Below are positions 25,933 through 34,383 of a stretch of DNA of 64,000 bases, piece by piece. The DNA is from Alphaproteobacteria bacterium. Its GTDB lineage: Bacteria > Pseudomonadota > Alphaproteobacteria > Rhizobiales > Xanthobacteraceae. Numbering within the stretch: the first letter of the stretch is position 1; every line of letters starts with the position of its first letter. Under the pieces are notes generated by a model that ran no database searches, had not been told where the DNA came from, and saw only the letters and a list, made by a program, of their open reading frames with translations. Location: assembly GCA_005884685.1 (NCBI GenBank), contig VBAH01000007.1:124001-188000 (forward strand), read 5' to 3'. A program made the translations under genes and the position numbers.

Positions 25933-26064
25933 ATGCGCAGGAAAGCCGTGCTCATCGTTGTTCTGACAGCGTTCGGCCTGATGCTGTCCGGCTGCGGCCC
26001 GTGCGGCTTTTCGTGGGATTACTGGCGCTCGAACAGCTGCCGTGGCGAGCCCGCCCCGAAATAG
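25933..26064 (+). CDS. 43-residue cysteine-containing lipoprotein
   Basis: A short gene with a classic lipoprotein signal: MRRK, a hydrophobic helix, and the lipobox LSGC (Cys21), then a 22-residue tail CGPCGFSWDYW...SCRGEPAPK with two further cysteines spaced after the lipid anchor. The mature peptide would be tiny and lipid-anchored in the envelope. The frame stops at TAG 26062-26064. Comparable tiny lipoproteins with a CGPCGF-like start occur next to rpsU in related genomes to my recollection, but their function is unknown. Start ATG at 25933; no strong ribosome site was identified. Confidence 0.7.
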   Translation: MRRKAVLIVVLTAFGLMLSGCGPCGFSWDYWRSNSCRGEPAPK

Positions 26065-26199
26065 CGCCCCCGTGGACTTTCCCCCTCTGTTCTGCTAATG
26101 CCCGCCGGCCCGGCATGGATTCGTCCGCTCCGAGCGGCCAGATCTGCCGGTACCCAATTTCAGGCCCCGACCCGACCCCGAGCTAGAAGGAATATTCGT

Positions 26200-26535
26200 T
26201 TGCAGGTTCTCGTCCGCGACAACAACGTCGACCAGGCCCTCAAGGCACTGAAGAAGAAGATGCAGCGTGAGGGCATTTTCCGCGAAATGAAGCTTCGCGG
26301 GCATTACGAAAAACCCTCCGAGAAAAAGGCGCGTGAACGGGCGGAAGCGATCCGCCGCGCACGCAAGCTCGCGCGCAAGAAGATGCAGCGCGAGGGCCTG
26401 CTTCCCGGCAAGCCGAAGCCCGTGATGGGCGGCCCCGGCGGCGCGCGCGGACCGGGCGGTCCTGGCGGTGCACGGCCCGGCGGATTTGGCGGCGGCGGTG
26501 GTGGCGGCGGAGGTTTCAGCCGCGGCCCGCGCTGA
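26200..26535 (+). CDS. rpsU: 30S ribosomal protein S21 with glycine-rich tail
   Basis: The first 70 residues match S21 of Rhizobiales: [40 protein letters not shown] and [10 protein letters not shown]. The start must be the TTG at 26200 (read as Met), because the S21 N-terminus begins immediately after it and an AGAAGG lies at 26185-26190. A glycine-rich, positively charged tail of about 35 residues ([11 protein letters not shown] and repeats, then [14 protein letters not shown]) extends beyond the conserved part. S21 binds the 30S platform near the anti-Shine-Dalgarno region. A good intrinsic terminator follows. Confidence 0.92.
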   Translation: MQVLVRDNNVDQALKALKKKMQREGIFREMKLRGHYEKPSEKKARERAEAIRRARKLARKKMQREGLLPGKPKPVMGGPGGARGPGGPGGARPGGFGGGGGGGGGFSRGPR

Positions 26536-26557
26536 GCGGCTTCAAGCGCGATTTCTG

Positions 26558-26592
26558 CGGCGCGGGGTCACCCTCCGCGCCGTTTGCTTTTC
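26558..26592 (+). terminator. Rho-independent terminator after rpsU
   Basis: An eight-base perfect stem CGGCGCGG (26558-26565) and CCGCGCCG (26575-26582) with a nine-base loop is followed by TTTGCTTTT. It ends the rpsU transcript and leaves the downstream TPR gene with its own promoter. Confidence 0.75.
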
Positions 26593-26608
26593 CGGCTATC
26601 CTTCGATC

Positions 26609-27475
26609 ATGATCTGCCCGCGCATGCAGTCCGTCTCGCGTATCGCTGCGTTCGTTGCGGCTGCGGCCGCGCTCGGCGCCTGCACGGCGATCGGCAATCT
26701 CGGCTCGACCGTGCCGGAAGAACCGGATTCCCTTCAGGCCGCGACACCGGCCAACATCGCCTCGCTCACCGAAGTCGTGCAGCGCAATCCGAACGACGCG
26801 CAGGCCTACAACATGCGCGGCAGCGTGCTCGGCCGCGCCGGACGCAATCAGGAAGCGCTCGCGGATTTCGACCGCGCCATCTCGCTCGATGCGAATTACG
26901 TGCAGGCCTATGCCAATCGCGGGCAGGTGCACCGTCAGGGAAACCGGCTCGATCCGGCGCTGGCCGACTACAATAAGGCGCTCACGCTCGACCAGAACTA
27001 CGCGGCCGCCTATCTCGGGCGCGGCCAGGTCTACCGCCAGCAGGACCGCGCGCTCGATGCGCTCAACGACTACAACCGCGCCATCCAGATCAGCCCGAAC
27101 AACGGGCAGGCCTACTACCAGCGCGGGCTGCTCTATCAGGCGCAGGCCCAGCACAAGTACGCGGTCGACGACTTCACCACCGCGATCGGGTTGATCCAGG
27201 GTCAGGCAGAGCCCTATGTGGCGCGCGGTCTCAGTCAACTTGCGCAGGGCGACGCCAGGGCCGCGGCCAGCGATCTCGACGAGGCGGTGCAGGCCGAGCC
27301 GCAGAGCCTGACGGCGTGGACCAGCCGCGGCTTGGCTTACGAGCGTCTCGGCGATAAGGAGAAGGCCGCCGGGTCCTACGCCAAGGCGCTGAACATCAGC
27401 AGGGACCACGATCCCGCCAAGAAGGGTTTCGCCCGCGTCGGCGGCCGCAGCGGGCAGACCTACCAGACCTTCTAA
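26609..27475 (+). CDS. TPR-repeat lipoprotein
   Basis: A 288-residue protein with a lipoprotein signal (AAAAALGAC, Cys25) followed by about six tetratricopeptide repeats, each with the pattern of NPNDAQAYNMRGSVLG, AYANRGQVHR, AAYLGRGQVYR, AYYQRGLLYQA. Such proteins are scaffolds in the periplasm or on the inner face of the outer membrane. The start at 26609 has a second in-frame ATG at 26624; I kept the longer form. Six-TPR lipoproteins of this kind appear in tight clusters in alphaproteobacteria, but no partner is shown here. Confidence 0.85.
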   Translation: MICPRMQSVSRIAAFVAAAAALGACTAIGNLGSTVPEEPDSLQAATPANIASLTEVVQRNPNDAQAYNMRGSVLGRAGRNQEALADFDRAISLDANYVQAYANRGQVHRQGNRLDPALADYNKALTLDQNYAAAYLGRGQVYRQQDRALDALNDYNRAIQISPNNGQAYYQRGLLYQAQAQHKYAVDDFTTAIGLIQGQAEPYVARGLSQLAQGDARAAASDLDEAVQAEPQSLTAWTSRGLAYERLGDKEKAAGSYAKALNISRDHDPAKKGFARVGGRSGQTYQTF

Positions 27476-27500
27476 AAATGTGGGGCGGGAAATCTCTTTG

Positions 27501-28337
27501 ATGATTGTGGAAGCGGCAAAACTGGAGACCGGCGAGTATCGCGAATTTCGTGATGGCGAGTTGAGGATTGCGACGTCGCTCGAAACGCGCCCCGGTGCTG
27601 ACCGGCTCACCGTCGTCCTCAACGGCTATTGCGATCGCGGCGCCTGCAAGCCGCCGGTGTTCGTGCTGTGGCCGCCGTCGGCGCCGGCCTTCGGTCATAT
27701 CCTGCGCGTGTGCGATCCGACGCTGTTCATGGCCGACTGGCTCAGAGGCTCCTGTTTCCTCGGAAGAGAAAAAGCCGATCCGATCCCGCCGATCCTCGAT
27801 GTTTGCAAAACGATCGCGCGCGAGCTCGGCGTGAGCCGGCACAACATGATCTATCTCGGGCACTCCGGCGCAGGCTTTGGCGCATTGCAATGCGCCATCC
27901 GCGACCGCGAGTCCGCCGCCGTCGTCATCAATCCGGTCGCCGAGATGGCCGCCTATTCGGAATACCAGTTCGCCGTCCGCCTGGCCCAGGTCTTCCGGCC
28001 CGGCGGCGGTGTGCTCGAACTCTGCGCCGAATTTCCCGAGCGGCTGTCGACCTCGGCGGCACTCAAATCGGCGCTCGCGGCCGGCACGGCACCACGCATC
28101 GGGCTGATCCAGAACGTGACGGACAAGTCCCACTTCCACGCGCACCACGGTGCGGTATGCGCAACGCTGGGTCTCCCGATCACCGGCGGCTCCGATCCCT
28201 CAGGGCGCTTCCACAGCGTGACCTACGACAAGCGCGGCGGGCATTCGACGCCGCCCGAGATGCCGGTCATCGAGGCGATGGCCGACCGGCTGCTCGCGGA
28301 GCGCAGCACCTCCGCACGCCGCGCGCAGGTTGGGTGA
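27501..28337 (+). CDS. Alpha/beta-hydrolase-fold protein of unknown function
   Basis: A 278-residue soluble protein with an intact nucleophile elbow GHSGAGFGALQC (Ser122, in the G-x-S-x-G form), preceded by a long N-terminal domain. A late DKRGGHSTPPEMP segment may supply the catalytic histidine. It resembles accessory or esterase-like hydrolases of unknown role and is not a recognised lipase. Start ATG at 27501; a GTG at 27480 in frame is an alternative. It begins 26 bases after the TPR lipoprotein gene and converges on the next hydrolase gene across 16 bases. Confidence 0.6.
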   Translation: MIVEAAKLETGEYREFRDGELRIATSLETRPGADRLTVVLNGYCDRGACKPPVFVLWPPSAPAFGHILRVCDPTLFMADWLRGSCFLGREKADPIPPILDVCKTIARELGVSRHNMIYLGHSGAGFGALQCAIRDRESAAVVINPVAEMAAYSEYQFAVRLAQVFRPGGGVLELCAEFPERLSTSAALKSALAAGTAPRIGLIQNVTDKSHFHAHHGAVCATLGLPITGGSDPSGRFHSVTYDKRGGHSTPPEMPVIEAMADRLLAERSTSARRAQVG

Positions 28338-28353
28338 CCTCGCTGGCGGTGCG

Positions 28354-29148
28354 CTACGGCTCGGCGAGAAATTTCAGCGCCGCCTCCATCGCGCCGTGGC
28401 GGTCGAGATCGACGTGATAGCCGTCCTTGAAGCGCACCATCTGCTTCTTGCCGGGCACCATCGCGAGCAGGCGCTCGCCATACTGGATCGGCATGATGTC
28501 GTCGGCTTCGCCGTGCAGGATCAGGACCGGCGCCGTCACCTGCCTGATGCGCCGGTCGGAGCGAAACTGGTCTTTCATCAACAGCCGCACGGGCAGAAAC
28601 CAGTAGAGATCGGCCGCGACATCGACCGTCGAGGTGTACGGCGCGTCGAGAATGAGATGCGCGACCGGTTTTTCAGCCGCGAGCGCAACCGCAACGCCGG
28701 TGCCGAGCGACTCGCCCCATAGCGCTATGCGCCCGGGATAGCGCTCAGCCGCAAAGGCATAGGCCGCGCGCGCATCCTCGATCAGTCCGGCTTCGGTCGG
28801 CGTCCCGCTCGAGCCGCCATAGCCGCGGTAGCTCAGCGCCACGAGCCCCAGACCTCCGGCGGCGAGTTTCTGAAACCGATCGACGCGCAGATTCAATGCA
28901 CCGCCGTTGCCATGGAAATAGAGCATCACCGGCTTCTCGCCGCGCGGCGGCACGTGCCAGGCGATCACCCGCTCGCCATCGGCCGTGTCGAGCGTGATCT
29001 CTTCGGCCTGCGGGAAGCCTGCGGCAGCAGGCGACGTGTGCGCGCGATCGGGGAAGTACATCAGCGAGCGCTGCGCGAAATACATCAGCGCGGCGAAGCC
29101 GAGATAGGCGGCGGCCGCGAGGATGAACGTCCATTTAACAAACGTCAT
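28354..29148 (-). CDS. Bem46-like membrane-anchored alpha/beta hydrolase
   Basis: A 264-residue protein with one N-terminal membrane segment (about residues 5-24) followed by a hydrolase domain: FHGNGG at 78-83, WGESLGTGVA with nucleophile Ser147, an acid in LILHGEADDIMP and a GYHVDL histidine near the C-terminus. This is the pattern of the Bem46/YfhR (peptidase S9-like) family, an uncharacterised membrane-associated hydrolase. The ATG at 29148 gives the anchored form; longer frames lead into the next gene. It is divergent from the small protein at 29211. Confidence 0.82.
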   Translation of the reverse strand: MTFVKWTFILAAAAYLGFAALMYFAQRSLMYFPDRAHTSPAAAGFPQAEEITLDTADGERVIAWHVPPRGEKPVMLYFHGNGGALNLRVDRFQKLAAGGLGLVALSYRGYGGSSGTPTEAGLIEDARAAYAFAAERYPGRIALWGESLGTGVAVALAAEKPVAHLILDAPYTSTVDVAADLYWFLPVRLLMKDQFRSDRRIRQVTAPVLILHGEADDIMPIQYGERLLAMVPGKKQMVRFKDGYHVDLDRHGAMEAALKFLAEP

Positions 29149-29210
29149 CGGAAACCATTGAACGTGCTCGCGAATGCTTGCGACTAACAGGCCAAGTGAA
29201 CGGAAAAACA

Positions 29211-29402
29211 ATGAACAAGGAAAGCCCCATCGCTGATGCTCCCGTGCCCCCACAGGGCACGGAGCAGGCAGCGGATCAAGCCGTCAAGCAGCAGCTTCCG
29301 CCGGCCGAAGAGCCGGGCGTGCTCGACACCGTCGGCAGCGTCGTCGACGGCGTGGTAAATGTCGCGGACGTGGTCGGTACGGTATTCGACATCTTCGGTT
29401 AG
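29211..29402 (+). CDS. 63-residue hypothetical protein with Val/Gly-rich tail
   Basis: The frame encodes a polar, proline- and glutamine-rich N-terminus (about 1-36, EEPGVL at the end) and an amphipathic valine/glycine tail GSVVDGVVNVADVVGTVFDIFG. A short AACGGAAAAACA precedes the ATG at 29211. No family is recognised. Its stop (TAG) overlaps by four bases the stop of the convergent DUF3574 gene, which supports it as a real gene. It could be a small membrane-associated protein. Confidence 0.5.
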   Translation: MNKESPIADAPVPPQGTEQAADQAVKQQLPPAEEPGVLDTVGSVVDGVVNVADVVGTVFDIFG

Positions 29403-29809
29403 TCGCCGAACGACGCGCAGGCCGGCCGCGTCACGATGCCGACCGACTTCTGCGCGAACTGCTTCCTGTATGCCGCCGCGACCGCCTCGATCCTGTCGTG
29501 CACCGGCGGATCGGCGGGAACGAGAATGCGCAGCACGCGGCTCTTCTCGCGCACGATCAACTTGCGATCCGGATCGCGCCATTGGCCGCTGGTTTCGTAC
29601 ACGGTGAGCCCATCGGGAAACCGCGGCGTCACCTCGCGCGCGAGAAACAGCTTCCAGCGCGCGTCGGTCGCTTTGCCGCGGCCGAGAAGAAGCTCGACGT
29701 CGAGCATCGGTTTTAGCGGGGCTGAGCAGAGGACGGTTTGCGTCTCTGCCACGCTGGTCGACATGAACGGCAAAACCAGTGCCCCGCCGATGATGAAGAT
29801 TGCCCGCAT
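29399..29809 (-). CDS. DUF3574-family secreted protein
   Basis: A 136-residue protein with an N-terminal signal (MRAIFIIGGALVLPFMSTSVAE) and the DUF3574 block: ELLLGRGKATDARWKLFLAREVTPRFPDGLTV, then GQWRDPDRKLIVREKSRV and a C-terminal QFAQKSVGIVTRPAC. Function unknown; likely periplasmic. The ATG at 29809 fits the signal peptide; the frame is open to 30049 without support. It follows the acyltransferase gene on the minus strand after about 45 bases and may be cotranscribed. Confidence 0.8.
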   Translation of the reverse strand: MRAIFIIGGALVLPFMSTSVAETQTVLCSAPLKPMLDVELLLGRGKATDARWKLFLAREVTPRFPDGLTVYETSGQWRDPDRKLIVREKSRVLRILVPADPPVHDRIEAVAAAYRKQFAQKSVGIVTRPACASFGD

Positions 29810-29853
29810 GATCGTCACGGCCTCGCCTTCCGGCACCGTAATGGAACCAGGCT

Positions 29854-30867
29854 TCACACCCGGTGCGCCGGCACGGCTGCGACGCCGCGGCGCGCCCACA
29901 CGCGTTGCAGCCCCAACGTGATCGGCCGCTCGACCGCGAGATAGACCCCCAGCGCGAGCGTAATGGAAGCCGCAAGCGCGACCAGAAAATAGAGCGCTTG
30001 TTGCGGGCTTTGCTCGAGTCCAACCAGATGCCGCAAACTGGTGGCGCACAGCCTGGTCATCAACGGATGCGTCAAATAAAGCGCGTAGGAGGCATCACCG
30101 AGCAGCACCAGGGCCCGCACCACGCGCGTGCCGGGAATCGGCGTGCCAAGGACCGCACCCGCGACAATCAGGGCGGCTGGAACGCCGAAAGCGAGCAGCC
30201 GGTCCTGCGCCGGCAAGAAAGCCGTGGCGACGATCGCACAGGCGCCGAGCGTGATAACTGCAATCCGCGCCGCGGGCGATAGGCAGACCTGCTTGCGGTA
30301 AGCAAAGCCGATCCAGAGTCCGAGCACGAATTCCAGGATGATCGTGCTGCCGTAATATGGCACCCGCAGCAGCACGATTGCGGCCATCAGCGCCGATACG
30401 GAACACAAGGCGGCGAGGCGGGGCAGGAAAAGTGCGAGCGCCAATGTTGCGTAGAAGAACATTTCGAAGTTCAAGGTCCAGCCCTGCAGAATCACCGGCA
30501 ACTTGGCAGCGTCCGCGCCTGGATCGGGTATGAACAGGTAGGACGTGATGATCCGGCTTGCCGGATAGCTATTCAGCAGGACATAGCCCGTCGTCACGAT
30601 CCAGTAGAGCGGAACGATCCGGATGAGGCGGCGGATGAAAAAATCCGCAGGCGCGCCCGGCACGCCGAAGCGGTCCCAGGCGATATACATCATGATGAAG
30701 CCGGAGATGACGAAGAACAAATCGACGCCGGCGTTGCCGGCATCGGTCCAGCCGATATCAACCTTGCCCCAGTAGCGCAGATCGATTCCGATGTGCGCAA
30801 AGACCACGCCCAGCGCTGCCACGGCCCGCAGGATCTGAATTTCCTGAAGCTTCCCACGCTCCCGCAT
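29854..30867 (-). CDS. Acyltransferase family 3 (OafA/YrhL-type) membrane protein
   Basis: A 337-residue protein with about ten membrane segments. Its N-terminus has the signature LQEIQILRAVAALGVVFAHI with the catalytic-type His, followed by GVDLFFVISGFIM and later RRLIRIVPLYW. These acyltransferases add O-acetyl or other acyl groups to surface polysaccharides, lipids or Nod factors. The substrate is unknown. The ATG at 30867 is directly before the first conserved segment. No glycan operon surrounds it. Confidence 0.88.
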   Translation of the reverse strand: MRERGKLQEIQILRAVAALGVVFAHIGIDLRYWGKVDIGWTDAGNAGVDLFFVISGFIMMYIAWDRFGVPGAPADFFIRRLIRIVPLYWIVTTGYVLLNSYPASRIITSYLFIPDPGADAAKLPVILQGWTLNFEMFFYATLALALFLPRLAALCSVSALMAAIVLLRVPYYGSTIILEFVLGLWIGFAYRKQVCLSPAARIAVITLGACAIVATAFLPAQDRLLAFGVPAALIVAGAVLGTPIPGTRVVRALVLLGDASYALYLTHPLMTRLCATSLRHLVGLEQSPQQALYFLVALAASITLALGVYLAVERPITLGLQRVWARRGVAAVPAHRV

Positions 30868-30951
30868 GGCGGCACGCTAGCACCGCTTCCCGCATACGCA
30901 AGCCGCGGCCTTGGGGCGTCCTCCGAGCGGCAATAAGCGCAAGACCCGTCG

Positions 30952-32346
30952 CTACAGAGCCTTCACAATCCCTTCGGTCATCTTCTTGGCGTCGCCGAGC
31001 AGCATCATGGTGTTGTCGCGATAGAACAGCGGGTTGTCGATGCCGGCATAGCCGGAAGCGAGCGAGCGCTTGATGAACATCACGGTGCCGGCCTTCCACA
31101 CCTGCAGCACCGGCATGCCGTAGATCGGCGAGGTCTTGTCCTCCTCCGCCGCCGGATTGGTCACGTCGTTCGCGCCGATCACGAACGCAACGTCAGCCTG
31201 CGCGAATTCCGAGTTGATGTCTTCCAGTTCGAACACCTCGTCGTACGGCACGTTCGCCTCGGCGAGCAGCACGTTCATGTGGCCGGGCATGCGGCCGGCG
31301 ACGGGATGGATCGCATACTTGACCTCGACGCCCTCGGCCTTGAGCTTGTCGGCCATCTCGCGCAGCGCATGCTGCGCCTGCGCGACCGCCATGCCGTAGC
31401 CCGGCACGATGATCACCTTGGAGGCGTTCTTCATGATGAAGGCCGCGTCGTCGGCCGAGCCGAGCTTGACCGGCCGCTGCTCCGCGCCGGCCGCAGGTCC
31501 CGCGACCTCGCCGCCGAAGCCGCCGAGGATCACCGAGATGAAGTTGCGGTTCATGCCGCGGCACATGATGTAGGAGAGGATCGCGCCCGAGGAGCCGACC
31601 AGCGCTCCGGTGATGATCAGCGCCGAATTGCCGAGCGTGAAGCCGATGCCGGCAGCCGCCCAGCCGGAGTACGAGTTGAGCATCGAGATCACGACCGGCA
31701 TGTCGGCGCCGCCGATCGGGACGATGATCAGCACACCGAACAAAAATGCCGCGAGCGCGAGCAGCCAGAACGCGAAATGGCTCTCGGTGCGCACGAACCA
31801 GACGATGATGAGCACGATCGCGAGCGCGAGCGCGAGATTGATCACGTGGCGCAGCGGCAGCAGGATCGGCGCCCCGCTCATTCGTGCGGACAATTTCAGG
31901 AACGCGATCACGGAGCCCGTGAAGGTGATCGCGCCGATCGCGGCGCCAAGCGACATTTCCACCAGGCTTGATTTGTGGATGTCGCCCGGCAGGCCGATGT
32001 CGAACGCGCGCGGCGCATACAGCGCCGCCGCCGCCACCAGCACCGCCGCCATTCCGACCAGCGAATGAAACGCCGCGACCAGCTCCGGCATCGAGGTCAT
32101 CGGTACGCGCCGCGCGATCACCGCGCCGGCGCCGCCGCCGATCGCGAGCCCGCCGACCACCAGCAGCCAGGAGAAAAAGCTGTCCGGCGGATGGAAGGCG
32201 AGCGTGGTCGCGATCGCGATCGCCATGCCGATCATGCCGAACAGGTTGCCCTGCCGGCTGGTCTCGGGGCTGGAAAGCCCGCGCAGCGCGAGGATGAACA
32301 GGACGCCGGCGACGAGGTAGAGCATCCCGGCGGTGTTGGGGCTCAT
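30952..32346 (-). CDS. pntB: NAD(P) transhydrogenase subunit beta
   Basis: A 464-residue integral membrane protein: about nine hydrophobic segments in the first 270 residues, then the NADP(H)-binding domain III with VIIVPGYGMAVAQAQHALREMAD and YAIHPVAGRMPGHMNVLLAEANVPYD, and a late DVTNPAAEEDKTSPIYGMP. It couples hydride transfer between NADH and NADP+ to proton movement. The order on the minus strand is pntA1, pntA2, pntB, the three-gene form found in alphaproteobacteria. A palindromic repeat lies between pntA2 and pntB. Confidence 0.97.
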   Translation of the reverse strand: MSPNTAGMLYLVAGVLFILALRGLSSPETSRQGNLFGMIGMAIAIATTLAFHPPDSFFSWLLVVGGLAIGGGAGAVIARRVPMTSMPELVAAFHSLVGMAAVLVAAAALYAPRAFDIGLPGDIHKSSLVEMSLGAAIGAITFTGSVIAFLKLSARMSGAPILLPLRHVINLALALAIVLIIVWFVRTESHFAFWLLALAAFLFGVLIIVPIGGADMPVVISMLNSYSGWAAAGIGFTLGNSALIITGALVGSSGAILSYIMCRGMNRNFISVILGGFGGEVAGPAAGAEQRPVKLGSADDAAFIMKNASKVIIVPGYGMAVAQAQHALREMADKLKAEGVEVKYAIHPVAGRMPGHMNVLLAEANVPYDEVFELEDINSEFAQADVAFVIGANDVTNPAAEEDKTSPIYGMPVLQVWKAGTVMFIKRSLASGYAGIDNPLFYRDNTMMLLGDAKKMTEGIVKAL

Positions 32347-32366
32347 TGGGCGAAACCCTTTCCTAC

Positions 32367-32480
32367 GTCATGCCCGGCCATAGCCCGCGAAGACGGGCGT
32401 AAACGCCCTGATGGCCAGGCATCCACGTCTTTGCGCACGTGAGAAAAGACGTGGATGGCCGGGACAAGCCCGGCCATGAC
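32367..32480. repeat. Long intergenic palindrome, family C, within the pnt operon
   Basis: A 114-base element with outer arms GTCATGCCCGGCC and GGCCGGGCATGAC-like (GGCCATGAC) ends and inner stems such as CATCCACGTCTTT / AAAGACGTGGATG. A related element with the same arms is at 46540-46625. It lies between pntA2 and pntB in the direction of transcription and could act on mRNA stability or differential expression. Confidence 0.85.
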
Positions 32481-32503
32481 GGATGAGAGACGGGCACGCA
32501 TCG

Positions 32504-32953
32504 TCACTTCTTTTTCTTCTGATACATCGCGAGCATGCGTTGCGTGACCAGGAAGCCGCCGAAAATGTTCACCGAGGCGAGGATGAGGGCGAGGAAGCCG
32601 AGCAGGCGCGCCCAGATCGGGCCGGAGTCGTTGCGCGCGAGCTCGACGCTGACCGCGAGCAGCGCGCCCACCACGATCACCGAGGAGATCGCGTTGGTCA
32701 CCGACATCAGCGGCGTGTGCAGCGCGGGCGTCACCGACCACACCACGTAGTAGCCAACGAACACCGCGAGCACGAAAATCGAGAAGCGGAACACGAACGG
32801 GTCGATCGCAGCGCCGGTCGCGGCATGCACGCTTGCGGCCGCAAGCGCCGCGGCCTGATCGGCATATTGCTGCGCGGCGTCCGCCGCCTGGCGCGCGATC
32901 TCGGCTGCGGATTGCGCGGACTGGGCGGCATCCTGAGGACTTGCGGTCGCCAT
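32504..32953 (-). CDS. pntA2: NAD(P) transhydrogenase alpha subunit, membrane part
   Basis: A 149-residue protein: an Ala/Gln-rich N-terminal segment (about 1-50, [23 protein letters not shown]), then three to four hydrophobic segments with [28 protein letters not shown] at the C-terminus, the conserved end of the alpha-2 subunit. The N-terminal alanine-rich helix is longer than in many homologues. It lies 12 bases downstream of pntA1. It provides the alpha-subunit membrane domain of the proton channel. Confidence 0.94.
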   Translation of the reverse strand: MATASPQDAAQSAQSAAEIARQAADAAQQYADQAAALAAASVHAATGAAIDPFVFRFSIFVLAVFVGYYVVWSVTPALHTPLMSVTNAISSVIVVGALLAVSVELARNDSGPIWARLLGFLALILASVNIFGGFLVTQRMLAMYQKKKK

Positions 32954-32965
32954 GGCGTTTGTCCT

Positions 32966-34105
32966 CTATGCGGCCGATTTGGACTGGAAGCTCGGATGCA
33001 CCACGGCGCCGTCCCTGGTCAGCGCCGTTGCCTTGACGATCTCGTCGTCCCAGTTGACGGCGAGCTTCTTCTCTTTCTTGTCGACCAGGATATCGAGGAA
33101 TGCGAGCAGGTTCTTCGCATAGAGGCTTGAGGCCGAAGCGGCGAGCCGGCCCGCCATGTTGGTATAGCCGACGATCTTCACGCCATCGACGTCGACAACC
33201 TCGTCGGCTTTTGCGCCTTCGACATTGCCGCCGCGCTCGATCGCCAGATCGACGATCACCGAGCCCGGCTTCATCGAGCGGATCATGTCGGCCGAGATCA
33301 GCCGGGGCGCCGGGCGCCCCGGGATCAGCGCCGTGGTGATCACCACGTCCTGCTTCTTGACGTGCTCGGCGACGAGCGCTGCCTGCTTTGCCTGATACTC
33401 CTTCGACATTTCCTTGGCGTAGCCGCCCGCCGTCTGCGCGTTCTTGAATTCCTCGTCCTCGACGGCGAGGAATTTCGCGCCGAGGCTTTCCACCTGCTCC
33501 TTGGTGGCCGGCCGCACATCGGTCGCCGTCACTACGGCGCCGAGACGGCGCGCGGTCGCGATCGCCTGCAGGCCGGCGACGCCGACGCCCATGATGAACA
33601 CGCGCGTCGCCGGCACCGTGCCGGCCGCCGTCATCATCATCGGAAAGGCGCGGCCGAACTCGGCAGACGCATCGATCACCGCGCGGTAGCCGGCCAGGTT
33701 CGCCTGCGACGACAGCACGTCCATCACCTGCGCGCGCGTGATGCGCGGCATCAGCTCCATGGCGAATGCCACCACATTGGCTCGCGCCATCGCGGCGAGC
33801 GCAGCCTCGTTGCCGTACGGGTCCATGATCGCCAGCACCAGGGCGCCGGGCTTGCAGCCCGCAACCTCGGCTTCAGTCGGCCGTCGCACCCTGAGCACGA
33901 CGTCGGCATCCCTGACGGCATCCGCCGCGCTCTGTGCGATCGTCGCACCGGCCGCCTCGAAATCCGCATCGAGCACGCCGGACTTCACGCCGGCGCCCGA
34001 CTGCACGGCCACGTCGGCGCCCAGCGCCTTCATCTTCTTCACGCTGTCGGGGGTGGCGGCGACGCGCGGCTCGGGCTCGGCCTCGGCGGGGATCGCAATC
34101 TTCAT
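32966..34105 (-). CDS. pntA1: NAD(P) transhydrogenase alpha subunit, NAD-binding part
   Basis: A 379-residue soluble subunit that binds NAD(H). The signatures are MKIAIPAEAEPEPRVAATPDSV at the N-terminus, the Rossmann segment RVFIMGVGVAGLQAIATARRLGA, VVTATDVRPATKEQVESLGAKF and the mobile-loop region IPGRPAPRLISADMI. It is the first gene of pntA1-pntA2-pntB on the minus strand, following the oxidase subunit IV gene after 31 bases. Confidence 0.96.
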   Translation of the reverse strand: MKIAIPAEAEPEPRVAATPDSVKKMKALGADVAVQSGAGVKSGVLDADFEAAGATIAQSAADAVRDADVVLRVRRPTEAEVAGCKPGALVLAIMDPYGNEAALAAMARANVVAFAMELMPRITRAQVMDVLSSQANLAGYRAVIDASAEFGRAFPMMMTAAGTVPATRVFIMGVGVAGLQAIATARRLGAVVTATDVRPATKEQVESLGAKFLAVEDEEFKNAQTAGGYAKEMSKEYQAKQAALVAEHVKKQDVVITTALIPGRPAPRLISADMIRSMKPGSVIVDLAIERGGNVEGAKADEVVDVDGVKIVGYTNMAGRLAASASSLYAKNLLAFLDILVDKKEKKLAVNWDDEIVKATALTRDGAVVHPSFQSKSAA

Positions 34106-34136
34106 GACGCCTCCACGGTCACCGTCCGCAACGGGA

Positions 34137-34289
34137 TCAGACGAGGAAATACGCCATCGCGATCAGCAGGATGATGACGAATCCGATGATCCATTTCGTC
34201 AGCGTCAGGAACAGCTGGTAGGTGTGTTCATGCTCGGCGTAGTCGTTGCCGTCCGCCGCTGCGTATTCGACCTCGCCATGGTCGGCCAT
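34137..34289 (-). CDS. aa3-type cytochrome c oxidase subunit IV-like small membrane protein
   Basis: A 50-residue protein with a polar N-terminus ending in YAEHEHTYQLF and one C-terminal membrane helix (TKWIIGFVIILLIAMAYFLV). This matches the bacterial COX4_pro_2 family, a tiny subunit of aa3-type oxidases and a common neighbour of pnt genes in Rhizobiales. A GGAGG is seven bases before the ATG. Below the usual length cut-off for gene finders. Confidence 0.85.
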   Translation of the reverse strand: MADHGEVEYAAADGNDYAEHEHTYQLFLTLTKWIIGFVIILLIAMAYFLV

Positions 34290-34383
34290 CTCGTCCTCCG
34301 GAACAAATCGCTCTCGCGCGCCGGATTACCGTAATTGATCAGGGAGGGCAACGGGAGCACGGCGAACGGGCCTGATGAGGGGA

